A program made the translations under genes and the position numbers. A DNA stretch of 64,000 nt from Nonomuraea typhae (GTDB taxonomy: Bacteria > Actinomycetota > Actinomycetes > Streptosporangiales > Streptosporangiaceae). The notes beneath the pieces are model-generated. The model was given only the letters and a program-made list of their open reading frames with translations, was not told where the DNA came from and did not search any database. The DNA is taken from NCBI RefSeq assembly GCF_009760925.1, contig NZ_VRLV01000006.1, positions 310,001 to 374,000 of the forward strand. Reading direction: 5' to 3'. Within the stretch, counting starts at the first letter, position 1. Each line of letters begins with the position of its first letter. This document shows, piece by piece, positions 8,145 through 17,279 of the stretch.

Positions 8145-9605
8145 GTGAGCAAGGGCGAGGTGCTGGCTGCCGTCGTCCGAGTCGACCCTCGCCCTGTCTG
8201 GCGGGCCGCCTCCGGCGAGCCCGCATGGGTCCGCTCCTACCGGCTGGGCGCCCTGGCCGCCGACTTCGGCTGCGCGGGCGCGGGCGCCACCGCCGCCTTC
8301 TTCGTCCGGTTCGGCGACGTCACCCCGTACGCCGCGCCGTACCTCGTGCTGAGCGCCGCGCTGCCGCTGCTGTGGGTCAGCGTGATCGCGCTCAACCGCG
8401 CCTACGAGCCGCGCATGTTCGGCGTCGGGCCCGAGGAGTTCCAGCGCGTGGTGCGCTGCGGCCTCGCGCTCACCGCCGCCCTGGCCATCGGCGCCTACCT
8501 CACCAAGACCGACGTCGCCCGCGGCTACGTCGTCGTGGCGCTGCCGCTGACCACGCTGCTCACCCTCGTCCTCCGGTACGGCTTGCGCCGCTCCCTGCAC
8601 CGGCGCCGGGCCCGTGGCGCCTGCCTGCGCCGCGTGGTGGCGGTCGGGCACCGGGCCTCGGTCGCCGAGCTGGTCGAGCGCTTCCGCCGCGAGCGCTACC
8701 ACGGCATGGAGGTCGTGGCCGTCTGCCTGCCCGCCGGCCGGGTGGGCGGCAACGTCGTCGGCGTGCCGGTGGCGGGCGGGTTCAGCGACGTGCCGCTGGT
8801 CGTCGAGCGGACCGCGGCCGACTCGGTCGCCGTGCTGGCCTGCCCCGAGATGGACGGCGTGGCGCTGCGGCGGCTGGCCTGGCGGCTGGAGCGCACCCAC
8901 ACCGAGCTGGTCGTCGCGCCCGCCCTCATGGAGGTGGCCGGGCCGCGCACCACGATCCGCCCGGCGGCCGGGCTGCCGCTGCTGCACGTGGAGCATCCGG
9001 AGCTGGCCGGAGCCAGGCAACTGGTGAAGAACGTCTTCGACCGGCTCGTGGCCGTCGCGCTGCTGGTGGCGCTGACGCCGCTGCTGGCCGGGCTCGCGGT
9101 GGCCGTGCGGGCCAGCAGCTCGGGGCCCGCGTTGTTCCGGCAGACGCGGGTCGGCCGCGACGGCGCGCTGTTCACGATCGTGAAGTTCCGCACCATGCGC
9201 CAGGGCGCGGAGCACCAGAAGCTCTCCCTCGTCAGCGACGGTGACGGGGTGCTGTTCAAGGTCCGCAACGATCCGCGGGTGACGCCGCTGGGGGCGTTGA
9301 TGCGGCGGCACTCGCTGGACGAGCTGCCGCAGCTGTTCAACGTGGTGTGCGGGCAGATGTCACTCGTCGGCCCGCGGCCGCCGCTGCCGGAGGAGGTCGA
9401 GCGCTACGGCGACGACGTCCGGCGGCGCCTGCTGGTGCGCCCGGGACTGACGGGGCTGTGGCAGGTCAGTGGCAGGTCGGATCTGTCGTGGGAGGAATCT
9501 GTGCGCCTCGACCTGCGTTACGTTGAAAACTGGTCCCTCATGCTGGACCTCCAGATCCTGTGGAAGACTTGGTCGGCCGTCGCCCGCGGGCAAGGAGCTT
9601 ATTGA
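8145..9605 (+). CDS. Polyprenyl-phosphate sugar-1-phosphate transferase (exopolysaccharide initiating enzyme)
   Basis: The protein has 486 residues. The N-terminal half has several membrane spans and a CoA/NAD-like soluble region; the C-terminal 200 residues are the bacterial sugar-transferase domain of WbaP/CpsE-type phosphoglycosyltransferases. It shows KNVFDRLVAVALLVALTPLL (membrane re-entrant helix), the FRQTRVGRDG and FKFRTM-like segments, the catalytic SLDELPQLFNV (Asp-Glu pair), SLVGPRPPLPEEV and RPGLTGLWQVSGRS. It would load the first sugar phosphate onto undecaprenyl phosphate. GTG at 8145 has GGGGAGG 7 nt upstream. Its stop overlaps the start of cysQ (TGATG), placing polysaccharide initiation and PAP/PAPS metabolism in one operon. 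Confidence 0.93.
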   Translation: MSKGEVLAAVVRVDPRPVWRAASGEPAWVRSYRLGALAADFGCAGAGATAAFFVRFGDVTPYAAPYLVLSAALPLLWVSVIALNRAYEPRMFGVGPEEFQRVVRCGLALTAALAIGAYLTKTDVARGYVVVALPLTTLLTLVLRYGLRRSLHRRRARGACLRRVVAVGHRASVAELVERFRRERYHGMEVVAVCLPAGRVGGNVVGVPVAGGFSDVPLVVERTAADSVAVLACPEMDGVALRRLAWRLERTHTELVVAPALMEVAGPRTTIRPAAGLPLLHVEHPELAGARQLVKNVFDRLVAVALLVALTPLLAGLAVAVRASSSGPALFRQTRVGRDGALFTIVKFRTMRQGAEHQKLSLVSDGDGVLFKVRNDPRVTPLGALMRRHSLDELPQLFNVVCGQMSLVGPRPPLPEEVERYGDDVRRRLLVRPGLTGLWQVSGRSDLSWEESVRLDLRYVENWSLMLDLQILWKTWSAVARGQGAY

Positions 9606-10369
9606 TGACGATTCGCGACGACCATGCCCTGGCCTCCGACCTCGCCGTGGAGGCGGGCCGGCGGCTGCTGGACATCCGCGAGAGCGAGGGCTTCGGTGAA
9701 CCGCCCGCGCTGCGCAACGCGGGCGACCGGGGCTCCCATGTCTATCTGATGGAGGCGCTGGCCAGGCTGCGGCCCAGCGACTGCGTCCTGTCGGAGGAGT
9801 CCTCGCGCGAGGACCGGGAGGATCCGCGCAGGCAGCGCGCCGACCGGGTCTGGATCGTCGACCCGCTCGACGGCACCCGCGAGTTCTCCGAGGAGGGCCG
9901 GGCCGACTGGGCGGTGCACGTGGCGCTCTGGGAGCGCGGCGCCCTCACCGCGGGCGCCGTGGCGCTGCCCGCCCAGGGGCGCACGCTCACCACCGGAGAG
10001 CCGCCCAAGCTGCCCGCCTATCAAAAGGGCAGGTTCAGGATCGCCGTGAGCCGCACCAGGCCGCCGGAGTTCGTGCAAAAACTCGCCTATCTCGTCGGGG
10101 CGGACCTCGTGCCGATCGGGTCGGCCGGAGCGAAGATCTCCGCGGTGCTCACCGGTGACGTCGAAGCCTACGTTCACGCAGGCGGACAGTATGAATGGGA
10201 CTCCGCGGCGCCGGTGGCGGTCGCGCAGGCGGCGGGTGCGCACGCCAGCCGCATCGACGGCTCCGAGCTGACCTACAACCAACCCGACCCGTCGCTACCG
10301 GATATCCTGGTTTCCCTACCTGAACTGGCGCCTACGCTGCTCGCCGGAATTCGGGACCTGCACCGCTAA
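9605..10369 (+). CDS. cysQ: 3'(2'),5'-bisphosphate nucleotidase
   Basis: This is a 254-residue member of the inositol-monophosphatase superfamily. It has the metal-binding SEES (residues 63-66) and DPLDGTREF (86-94) motifs and a second Asp in YEWDSAAPVAVAQAAG. CysQ removes the 3'-phosphate from PAP, the by-product that inhibits sulfotransferases, and can also act on PAPS. ATG at 9605 overlaps the preceding stop by one base. cysD starts 19 nt after its end. In this setting it most likely recycles PAP from the nearby sulfotransferases; that role is inferred from context. Confidence 0.9.
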   Translation: MTIRDDHALASDLAVEAGRRLLDIRESEGFGEPPALRNAGDRGSHVYLMEALARLRPSDCVLSEESSREDREDPRRQRADRVWIVDPLDGTREFSEEGRADWAVHVALWERGALTAGAVALPAQGRTLTTGEPPKLPAYQKGRFRIAVSRTRPPEFVQKLAYLVGADLVPIGSAGAKISAVLTGDVEAYVHAGGQYEWDSAAPVAVAQAAGAHASRIDGSELTYNQPDPSLPDILVSLPELAPTLLAGIRDLHR

Positions 10370-10388
10370 CACGCCGGAGGAAGCCCCT

Positions 10389-11303
10389 ATGCTCCAGCGC
10401 GACTATACGACGTCGCAGCTAGACGTTCTCGAGGCCGAGGCCATTCACATCATGCGTGAAGTCGCGGCCGAATTCGAGCGTCCCTGTCTGCTCTTCTCCG
10501 GCGGCAAAGACTCCATCGTGATGCTGCGCATCGCCGAGAAGGCGTTCTGGCCGGCGCCGTTGCCGTTCCCGCTGATGCACGTCGACACCGGGCACAACTT
10601 CGGCGAGGTCATCGACTTCCGCGACCGCAGGGCAGACGAGCTCGGCGCCCGCCTGGTCGTGGCCAGCGTGCAGGACTCCATCGACGCCGGCCGGGTCACC
10701 GAGGAGACCGGGCGCCGCGCCTCCCGCAACCGGCTGCAGACCACCACGCTGCTGGACGCGATCGAGGAGCACGAGTTCGACGCCGTCTTCGGCGGCGCCC
10801 GCCGCGACGAGGAGAAGGCCAGGGCCAAGGAGCGAGTGTTCTCCTTCCGCGACGACTTCGGCCAGTGGGACCCGAAGAACCAGCGCCCCGAGCTGTGGAA
10901 CCTCTACAACTCGCGCATCCGCAAGGGCGAGCACATCCGGGTCTTCCCGCTGTCCAACTGGACCGAGCTCGACATCTGGGACTACATCCGCCGCGAGGGC
11001 ATCGAGATCCCCTCCATCTACTTCGCCCACACCCGCAAGGTCTTCGAGCGCGACGGCATGCTGCTGCCCGACGCCCCGGTGGTCCAGCGCGGTGAGGACG
11101 AGCCGCTGTTCGAGACGGTGGTCCGCTACCGCACGGTCGGTGACATGACCTGCACCGGCGCGGTCCAGTCCACGGCCGCCACGGTCGAGGAGATCATCGA
11201 GGAGATCGCGGCCACCCGCATCACCGAGCGCGGCGCCACCCGGGCCGACGACCGCGCCTCCGAAGCAGCCATGGAAGACCGCAAGCGCGAGGGTTACTTC
11301 TAA
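10389..11303 (+). CDS. cysD: Sulfate adenylyltransferase subunit 2
   Basis: CysD is the catalytic ATP-pyrophosphatase subunit of ATP sulfurylase, forming adenylyl sulfate (APS). The 304-residue protein has the PP-loop SGGKDS (37-42), MHVDTGHNF, GGARRDEEKARAKERVFSFRD and the C-terminal RYRTVGDMTCTGAV motif. ATG at 10389 has CGGAGG upstream. The gap to cysN is 2 nt, consistent with the two subunits being made together. Confidence 0.97.
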   Translation: MLQRDYTTSQLDVLEAEAIHIMREVAAEFERPCLLFSGGKDSIVMLRIAEKAFWPAPLPFPLMHVDTGHNFGEVIDFRDRRADELGARLVVASVQDSIDAGRVTEETGRRASRNRLQTTTLLDAIEEHEFDAVFGGARRDEEKARAKERVFSFRDDFGQWDPKNQRPELWNLYNSRIRKGEHIRVFPLSNWTELDIWDYIRREGIEIPSIYFAHTRKVFERDGMLLPDAPVVQRGEDEPLFETVVRYRTVGDMTCTGAVQSTAATVEEIIEEIAATRITERGATRADDRASEAAMEDRKREGYF

Positions 11304-11305
11304 AG

Positions 11306-12559
11306 ATGGACATTCTTCGTTTCGCCACCGCCGGCTCCGTCGACGACGGCAAGTCCACCCTCATCGGCCGCCTGCTCTACGACTCCAAGGCGATCTTCGA
11401 GGACCAGCTGGAGGCGGTCGAGCGCACCTCGCGCGACCGCGGCACCGAGTACACCGACCTGTCGTTGCTCACCGACGGCCTGCGCGCCGAGCGGGAGCAG
11501 GGCATCACCATCGACGTGGCCTACCGCTACTTCGCCACGCCGCGGCGCAAGTTCATCATCGCCGACACTCCGGGCCACATTCAGTACACCCGCAACATGG
11601 TCACCGGCGCCTCCACCGCCGACCTGGCCATCATCCTCATCGACGCGCGCAAGGGCGTGCTGGAGCAGTCGCGCCGGCACGCGTTCCTGACCACGCTGCT
11701 GCGGGTGCCGCACCTGGTGCTGGCCGTCAACAAGATGGACCTGGTCGACTACTCCGAGGAGCGCTTCGAGGAGATCCGGGAGGAGTTCACCCAGTTCGCC
11801 TCCAAGCTCAACGTGGCCGACCTGACCTTCATCCCCATCTCCGCCCTCCACGGCGACAACGTCGTCTCCCGGTCGGAGAACATGCCCTGGTACCACGGCA
11901 GCTCCCTGCTGCACCACCTGGAGAACGTGCACATCGCCTCCGACCGCAACCTGGTCGACGTGCGCTTCCCGGTGCAGTACGTCATCCGGCCGCACAAGAC
12001 CGAGTACCACGACTACCGCGGCTACGCCGGTCAGGTGGCCGGTGGCGTGCTCAAGCCGGGCGACGAGGTGATGCACCTGCCCTCCGGGCTGACCAGCCGC
12101 ATCGCCTCCATCGACACCTTCGACGGCCCCGTCGAGGAGGCGTTCCCGCCCATGTCGGTCACCCTCCGGCTGGAGGACGAGATCGACATCTCCCGCGGGG
12201 ACATGATCTGCCGGCCCAACAACCAGCCCAGCGCGGCCCAGGAGCTGGAGGCGATGATCTGCTGGATGACCGACGCCACCAAGCTCGCGCCGCGCTCCAA
12301 GCTGGTCATCAAGCACACCACGCGTACGGCTCGCGCGATGGTCCGTGACCTGCACTACCGGCTGGACGTCAACACCCTGCACCGCGACGAGGCGGCTCCC
12401 TCGCTCGGGCTGAACGAGATCGGGCGGGTGTCATTGCGGGTCACCCAGCCGCTGTTCGTGGACGACTACGCGCGCAACCGGTCCACCGGCGGATTCATCC
12501 TGGTGGACGAGTCCACCAACAGCACGGTGGGCGCCGGGATGGTCATCGAGGCACGCTGA
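11306..12559 (+). CDS. cysN: Sulfate adenylyltransferase subunit 1 (GTPase)
   Basis: CysN is the EF-Tu-like GTPase that drives the CysD reaction. The 417-residue protein carries the P-loop GSVDDGKST (10-18), the DTPGH switch II motif, NKMD for guanine specificity, and EF-Tu-like domains 2 and 3. It ends after domain 3 and has no C-terminal APS-kinase fusion, unlike the CysNC proteins of mycobacteria. The APS kinase is instead a separate gene at 25893-27104. This is the last gene of the 8145-12559 operon. Confidence 0.97.
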   Translation: MDILRFATAGSVDDGKSTLIGRLLYDSKAIFEDQLEAVERTSRDRGTEYTDLSLLTDGLRAEREQGITIDVAYRYFATPRRKFIIADTPGHIQYTRNMVTGASTADLAIILIDARKGVLEQSRRHAFLTTLLRVPHLVLAVNKMDLVDYSEERFEEIREEFTQFASKLNVADLTFIPISALHGDNVVSRSENMPWYHGSSLLHHLENVHIASDRNLVDVRFPVQYVIRPHKTEYHDYRGYAGQVAGGVLKPGDEVMHLPSGLTSRIASIDTFDGPVEEAFPPMSVTLRLEDEIDISRGDMICRPNNQPSAAQELEAMICWMTDATKLAPRSKLVIKHTTRTARAMVRDLHYRLDVNTLHRDEAAPSLGLNEIGRVSLRVTQPLFVDDYARNRSTGGFILVDESTNSTVGAGMVIEAR

Positions 12560-12578
12560 CGACCGGGCCGTCCCCGGG

Positions 12579-13628
12579 TCACGGTGGTGGCTGGGGGCGG
12601 CCGCGGCGGCGTCTCAGGAGGCGGTAGGCCGTGCGCAGGGCGGCGATGGCGGCCGTGCCCACCGCGCCCACCAGCGGCTCGCGTTCCTCCAGCGCGCTCG
12701 GGCCCACGTCGGGCAGGGCGGGATCGGGCTCCTCCGCCCGGGCCGCCTCGAGCTGGGCGGCGAAGGCCAGGCCCAGGAACAACGCGATCGAGCTGAGGAA
12801 CGCCCACAACATCAGGGCCATCACGGTGGTCAGCGGGCCGTAGGTGCTGCCGAACGTGCTGCTCCTGTCGGTGTAGAGGGCGAGGGCCAGGGTGAAGGCG
12901 GTCCACAGCACCAGGGTGACCAGCGCGCCGAAGGCCAGCCACGTGTGCCCGGGCTGCCTGCGGCGCGGGGCGGCGCGGAACAACACCGACGTGGACACCA
13001 GGGCGAGCAGGAAGCCCACCGGCCAGCGGATCACGTCGAACGCCACATGCTGGGCGGGCGTCCAGGACCAGACCTGGGCCAGCGCGCCCCCGATGGCCGC
13101 GCCGCCGACCATGGCGACGAAGCCGGTGACCATCAGGGCTCCGGCGGTCAGGGCGAGGATGACGGCTCTGCCGTACTTGCGGTGGAAGGGGCGGTCGCGC
13201 TCCATGCCGTAGATGCGGTTCGCGCCGCGTTCCACCTGGGCCATCGTGGAGGTCAGCGAGATCAGCGAGGTGCCCAGGCCCAGCCACAGGGCGACCGCGT
13301 CGCGGCGGGTGCCGGTGCCCAGGACGTCGATGACCGAGGCGCCGCCCTCGCCCGGCGCCAGGCGGCTGAGCGAGAGCTGGAGGATCGTGGCCAGTTGTTC
13401 CTGGTGGGTGACGGAGCTGAGGCCGACCAGGGCGATGGCGCCGGGGATGATCGACAGGCACATCTGGAAGGCCAGGGCGCGGGAGTGGCTCATGCCGTCG
13501 CCGTAGCGGAAGCGGACGAACGAGTCATGGGCCAGGCGGCGCAAGCCGTACGCACGCAGGGTGGACCACGCATGATCGGCGGAAAGCTCCATCGTGCGGG
13601 TTTGAGGTACTAATGTCGCGGATCCCAC
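12579..13628 (-). CDS. YihY/BrkB-family inner membrane protein
   Basis: The protein has 349 residues, with about six hydrophobic spans and the family's early segment LAFQMCLSIIPGAIALVGLSS and later MLWAFLSSIALFLGLAFAAQLEAARAEE. Function of the family is unsettled (earlier called a tRNA-processing or resistance protein). The C-terminus ends in an Arg/Pro-rich tail. The first start (13628) has no visible ribosome site; the in-frame ATG at 13592 is an alternative. It is convergent with cysN and divergent from the sulfotransferase operon, and its link to the polysaccharide genes is unclear. Confidence 0.85.
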   Translation of the reverse strand: MGSATLVPQTRTMELSADHAWSTLRAYGLRRLAHDSFVRFRYGDGMSHSRALAFQMCLSIIPGAIALVGLSSVTHQEQLATILQLSLSRLAPGEGGASVIDVLGTGTRRDAVALWLGLGTSLISLTSTMAQVERGANRIYGMERDRPFHRKYGRAVILALTAGALMVTGFVAMVGGAAIGGALAQVWSWTPAQHVAFDVIRWPVGFLLALVSTSVLFRAAPRRRQPGHTWLAFGALVTLVLWTAFTLALALYTDRSSTFGSTYGPLTTVMALMLWAFLSSIALFLGLAFAAQLEAARAEEPDPALPDVGPSALEEREPLVGAVGTAAIAALRTAYRLLRRRRGRPQPPP

Positions 13629-13765
13629 GCCGCACAGCTAACCACTGCGCGGAAGTGCACGGCGACTTCGAACGTCAGGTAGATCCTTTAGCTGTTCGGT
13701 GACCCGGTGATTACTCTCCGCGCTAATGTCTCGACGTTCCGTATCCGCGACGTGAGGTCCCGTCC

Positions 13766-14686
13766 GTGTCTGACCGTTCGCCCGCCCCCGGCGTGATCTT
13801 CCTGGGGGGCCTCGGCCGCAGTGGCACCACGCTGCTGGAGCGGCTGCTTGGCGAGTCGCCGGGGGTGACGCCGCTGGGCGAGGTGGTGCACCTGTGGGCC
13901 AGGGGTGTGCTGTCGGGCGAGCCGTGCGGGTGCGGCGCCGTGTTCACGGAGTGTGCGTTCTGGCGGGCGGTCGGGGCGCGGGCCTTCGGCGGCTGGACGG
14001 CGGAGCTGGCCGAGCGGGTGCTGTGCCTGCGGCAGCGGGTGGACCGTACCCGGCGCATCCCCAGCCTCGGGCACACTGACCTGCCCGAATACGTGGCGGC
14101 CTATCGGCGGGTCTACGCGGCCGCCGCCGCGGTGGGCGGGGCGCGGCTGGTGATCGACTCGAGCAAGCACGCCTCGCTGGCCGGTTGCCTGGCCGCCGGG
14201 GGCGTGGCGGTCCGCGTCGTGCACGTGGTCCGCGACCCGCGGGCCGTGGCCCACTCCTGGCGGCGCAACGTCGAGCGGCCCGAGGACGGCCGGCCGATGA
14301 CGCGCTGGGGGCCGGTGCGCACGTCACTGCACTGGACCGCGCAGAACCTCGCCCTCGGCCTGCTGGGGCGGCGCGGTGTCCCGGTCGTCCGGGTGCGCTA
14401 CGAAGACCTGCTGGCCGATCCCCGTGCCACGCTGGGCGCGCTGGCGGCCGAGCTCGGCCTCGACCCGGCCTTCTCCCACGTCCGCGGCACCACCGCCGAG
14501 CTGGGCCGCGCCCACACCGTCTCGGGCAACCCGATGCGCTTCACCGTCGGCCGCGTCGAACTCTCCCGCGACGACACCTGGCACACCGCTCTGCCGCGCA
14601 GCCACCGGCGCCTGGTCACCACGCTGACCCTGCCGCTGATGTCCCGCTACGGCTACCCGATGGCTCCAACCGAGGAGGCTGCATGA
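13766..14686 (+). CDS. PAPS-dependent sulfotransferase (first of three)
   Basis: The 306-residue sulfotransferase-fold protein has the 5'-phosphosulfate-binding loop LGGLGRSGTTLLERLLG near residue 13 and the 3'-phosphate-binding segment VVRDPRAVAHSWRRN near residue 153. It also has the late VRYEDLLADP motif seen in sulfotransferase families 1 and 3. A Cys-rich stretch (GEPCGCGAVFTECAFW) is unusual and conserved significance is unknown. It would transfer sulfate from PAPS to a hydroxyl, here probably on a glycan intermediate. GTG at 13766 follows GAGG by 8 nt. Its stop overlaps the next gene (ATGA). Confidence 0.88.
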   Translation: MSDRSPAPGVIFLGGLGRSGTTLLERLLGESPGVTPLGEVVHLWARGVLSGEPCGCGAVFTECAFWRAVGARAFGGWTAELAERVLCLRQRVDRTRRIPSLGHTDLPEYVAAYRRVYAAAAAVGGARLVIDSSKHASLAGCLAAGGVAVRVVHVVRDPRAVAHSWRRNVERPEDGRPMTRWGPVRTSLHWTAQNLALGLLGRRGVPVVRVRYEDLLADPRATLGALAAELGLDPAFSHVRGTTAELGRAHTVSGNPMRFTVGRVELSRDDTWHTALPRSHRRLVTTLTLPLMSRYGYPMAPTEEAA

Positions 14687-15603
14687 GCGCGTCCGTGGGC
14701 GTGGTGATTCCCACGCGCGGCGACCGGCCCGAGCAGTTGCGCGCCGCCACGAAGGCGGCGCTGGCCCAGGCTTACCCCGGCAGCGTCGACGTGGTCATCG
14801 TCGTGGACGGCGCCTCACCCGAGGCCGTCGCCGAGCAGGTGGCCGACGTGATCGCGCCCAAAGACTCCACCGCCGGGCACCACCGGGTGCGCGTGCTGCC
14901 CAACCGGCTCAGCCCCGGCCTGCCTGGGGCGCGCAACACCGGCATCGACGCCTGCGACACCGACCTGATCGCCTTCTGCGACGACGACGACGTGTGGCTG
15001 CCGGGCAAGCTCGACGCCCAGGTGCGGCGGCTGGCCGACGGCGCCGAGTTCGCCTCGTGCGCGATCGAGGTGGCGTACGGCTCCCGCCGCGTGGCCAGGC
15101 TGGCCGGGACCGATCAGGTCACCGTGGCCGATCTGGTCAGATCGCGGATGGTCATGGTGCACAGCTCGACGTTCGTGTTCCGGCGCGGGGCCCTCTGGGC
15201 CGACGAAAGCGCCCCCGGAGGCCAGAACGAAGACTGGGACCTCGCCCTGCGCGCCGCCAAGCGGCGGCCCATCGTGCACGTGGACCGGCCCCTGGTGCGG
15301 GTCGGGTGGGGCGCCTCTCACTACGTGGCCCGCTGGGCCGACCGTATCGCCGGGCTGGAGTGGATGCTCGCCCGGCACCCCGAACTGGCCGTAGATGCGC
15401 GCGGCGCGGCGCGCGTCTACGGTCAACTCGCCTTCCACCACGCCGCCATGGGGCGGCGCCGGGAGGCGGGACGCTGGGCGTTGCGCACGTTCGCCGCCCG
15501 TCTCGGCGAGCCGCGCGCGCCCATCGCGCTCGCCGTGGCCGCCGGGCTGATCCCGGCCTCGGCGGTTCTCTCCCTGCTGCACTACCGGGGGCACGGCATT
15601 TGA
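14683..15603 (+). CDS. Family 2 glycosyltransferase
   Basis: This is a 306-residue GT-A-fold enzyme: VGVVIPTRGDRPEQLRAA at the N-terminus, VDVVIVVDGASP, GLPGARNTGID, and the metal-binding acidic run in FCDDDDVWLPGKLD near residue 100. The later segment ENQEDWDLALR-like (GGQNEDWDLALRAAKRR) fits the catalytic-base region. It likely adds a sugar to the lipid-linked repeat unit. ATG at 14683 overlaps the sulfotransferase stop and has GAGGAGG upstream. The open frame extends much further upstream but only within the previous gene. Confidence 0.9.
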   Translation: MSASVGVVIPTRGDRPEQLRAATKAALAQAYPGSVDVVIVVDGASPEAVAEQVADVIAPKDSTAGHHRVRVLPNRLSPGLPGARNTGIDACDTDLIAFCDDDDVWLPGKLDAQVRRLADGAEFASCAIEVAYGSRRVARLAGTDQVTVADLVRSRMVMVHSSTFVFRRGALWADESAPGGQNEDWDLALRAAKRRPIVHVDRPLVRVGWGASHYVARWADRIAGLEWMLARHPELAVDARGAARVYGQLAFHHAAMGRRREAGRWALRTFAARLGEPRAPIALAVAAGLIPASAVLSLLHYRGHGI

Positions 15604-17279
15604 CCACCCGAGACCTGACCCACCCCGGCTCTCCAGAGCCCCACGACCACACCACCCTGGCCCATCCTCTGGACCCCGGGCGCCACGGACCTCCACCGGC
15701 AGACGGCGTGGCCGCCTCTCCGGGTCCCGCCTCTGCGGGGCCCGGCTCCCCAGAGCTCGCCTCCCCGGAGCTCGCCTCTCCAGGGCCCGGCTCCCCAGGG
15801 CCCGGGCTCCCAGGGCCCGGCTCCCCAGGGCCCGGGCTCCCAGGGCCCGGGCTCCCAGGGCCCGAGTTCCCAGAGCGCAGGTTCCCCGGGCCCGGCTCCT
15901 CGGGTGCCCCGGAGCCGGGGCATCCGGGGCACGTGCCGCCGGGTGCGCCCGCAGAGCCTGCGGCCGCTGGGGTTCACCCCCCGCTGCCACGCCAGCGCAC
16001 CCCCGAACCGGCCGACACCTCTGTCACCCAACCGGGTTCCACAACCGCCCCGCATGGCAGCCCAACCGAGTGGGCACCTCCTGTGACCGCTCTGCCGAGC
16101 GGCCCAACCGAGCAGTCACCTTCTGTGACCGCCCCGCCGTGCGGCCGGACCGCCCAGCCCGGGAGCACGGCCGGATCTGGCGCCGTGACCGGGCCTGGCA
16201 CCATGCCTGGCCCTGGGAGCACGGCCGGGTCTGGGAGCATGGCCGGGTCTGGGAGCGTGGCCGGGTCTGGGAGCGTGGCCGGGTGGGCGGGTTCCGCGGT
16301 TGACCTGCCGGCTGGGCAGGCCGAGTCCCTGGCTGGGGAGTCGGGTTTTCTGGGCCGGCAGGTGGGGGCGGCGTCCGCGCATGCGGGGCCCGCGCGGGCC
16401 GGGCGGGCGATGCCCGGGACCGCGCTGGAGGCCTTCCGGCAGGCCCAAGGCGGGCCGGTCACCCCGTACACAGGGGAGCAGCACGCCTGCGGTCCCGGTG
16501 TCCAGGACCGGCCGGGGCGGGTGGTGATCGGTGGCGTGGCCGTGGACCCGATGACCGAGCGGCAGGTCGTGGAGCGGGTGGCGACCGAGCTGGCCGAGGG
16601 GCGGGGCGGGCACATCATCACCCCCAACGTGGACATCTGCCGCAGCGTTGCCAAGGATGAGACGTTGCGCCGCCTGGTGCGGAACGCCGAGGTGGTGGTG
16701 GCCGACGGGATGCCGCTGGTGTGGGCGTCCAGGTTGTGCGGTACGGCCCTGCCCGAGCGGGTCACCGGGGCCGACCTGATCTGGTCGCTGAGCAAGATGG
16801 CGGCCAGGAAGGGCTTCTCCATCTACCTGCTGGGCGGCCCGCCGGGAGTGGCCAGGCAGGCGGGTGAACAACTGAACAGCTGCCATCCCCAGTTGCACGT
16901 CTGCGGCCACGACGCTCCGCCGTACGGATTCGAGGAGACGGCGCTGGGGCGTGCCCAGGTGCGCGATCGGGTGGTGGCGGCGCGGCCGAAGCTGGTGTTC
17001 GTGGGGCTGGGCTTTCCCAAGCAGGACCTGCTGATCGCGGAGCTGCGGCCGGAGTTGCCGGGTGCGTGGTTCGTGGGGTGCGGGTCGGCGATCGCGTTCG
17101 CCTCGGGAACGGTCCATCGGGCGCCGGAGTGGATGCAGCAGACGGGCATGGAGTGGCTGTATCGGCTGCTGAGCGAGCCGGGGCGGCTGGCCAGACGGTA
17201 TCTGGTGGACGACCTGCCGTTCGCCGCCCGGCTGCTGGGTGGCTGCCTGGTGCGGTATGTCAGGGATCGGGGGAAGTGA
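15600..17279 (+). CDS. WecG/TagA/CpsF-family glycosyltransferase with about 300-residue low-complexity N-terminus
   Basis: The C-terminal 250 residues are a clear GT26 domain: GGVAVDPMTERQVVERV, HIITPNVDICRSV, VVADGMPLVWASRL, RVTGADLIWSL, LLGGPPGVA, KLVFVGLGFPKQDL and FVGCGSAIAFASGTVHRAPEWMQ. Enzymes of this family add ManNAc(A) or similar sugars to polyprenyl-linked acceptors. In front of it is a Pro/Gly/Ser/Ala-rich region of about 300 residues with no predicted fold, containing pentapeptide and hexapeptide repeats. The suggested TTG at 15600 overlaps the GT2 stop (TTGA) and gives 559 residues. An internal start such as ATG 16408 would give a normal-size enzyme and cannot be excluded. The 3' end overlaps the convergent sulfotransferase by 20 nt. 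Confidence 0.8.
   Translation: MTTRDLTHPGSPEPHDHTTLAHPLDPGRHGPPPADGVAASPGPASAGPGSPELASPELASPGPGSPGPGLPGPGSPGPGLPGPGLPGPEFPERRFPGPGSSGAPEPGHPGHVPPGAPAEPAAAGVHPPLPRQRTPEPADTSVTQPGSTTAPHGSPTEWAPPVTALPSGPTEQSPSVTAPPCGRTAQPGSTAGSGAVTGPGTMPGPGSTAGSGSMAGSGSVAGSGSVAGWAGSAVDLPAGQAESLAGESGFLGRQVGAASAHAGPARAGRAMPGTALEAFRQAQGGPVTPYTGEQHACGPGVQDRPGRVVIGGVAVDPMTERQVVERVATELAEGRGGHIITPNVDICRSVAKDETLRRLVRNAEVVVADGMPLVWASRLCGTALPERVTGADLIWSLSKMAARKGFSIYLLGGPPGVARQAGEQLNSCHPQLHVCGHDAPPYGFEETALGRAQVRDRVVAARPKLVFVGLGFPKQDLLIAELRPELPGAWFVGCGSAIAFASGTVHRAPEWMQQTGMEWLYRLLSEPGRLARRYLVDDLPFAARLLGGCLVRYVRDRGK
15736..15900 (+). repeat. 15-bp tandem repeat, 11 units, in frame
   Basis: Eleven 15-bp units of the type CAGGGCCCGGCTCCC run without spacers. 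In the frame of the TagA-type gene they encode pentapeptides such as GPGSP, GPGLP and ELASP. The outer units are more diverged. Confidence 0.9.
16215..16286 (+). repeat. 18-bp tandem repeat, 4 units, in frame
   Basis: Four 18-bp units of the type GGGAGCRTGGCCGGGTCT encode a GSxAGS hexapeptide inside the low-complexity N-terminus of the TagA-type glycosyltransferase. Confidence 0.88.

Noticed and set aside
9605..12559. cysQ-cysD-cysN as a plain sulfate-assimilation operon
   Set aside because: No reductase, sulfite reductase or sulfate transporter accompanies them, and the operon starts with a polysaccharide-initiating enzyme; a shared assimilatory role is still possible.
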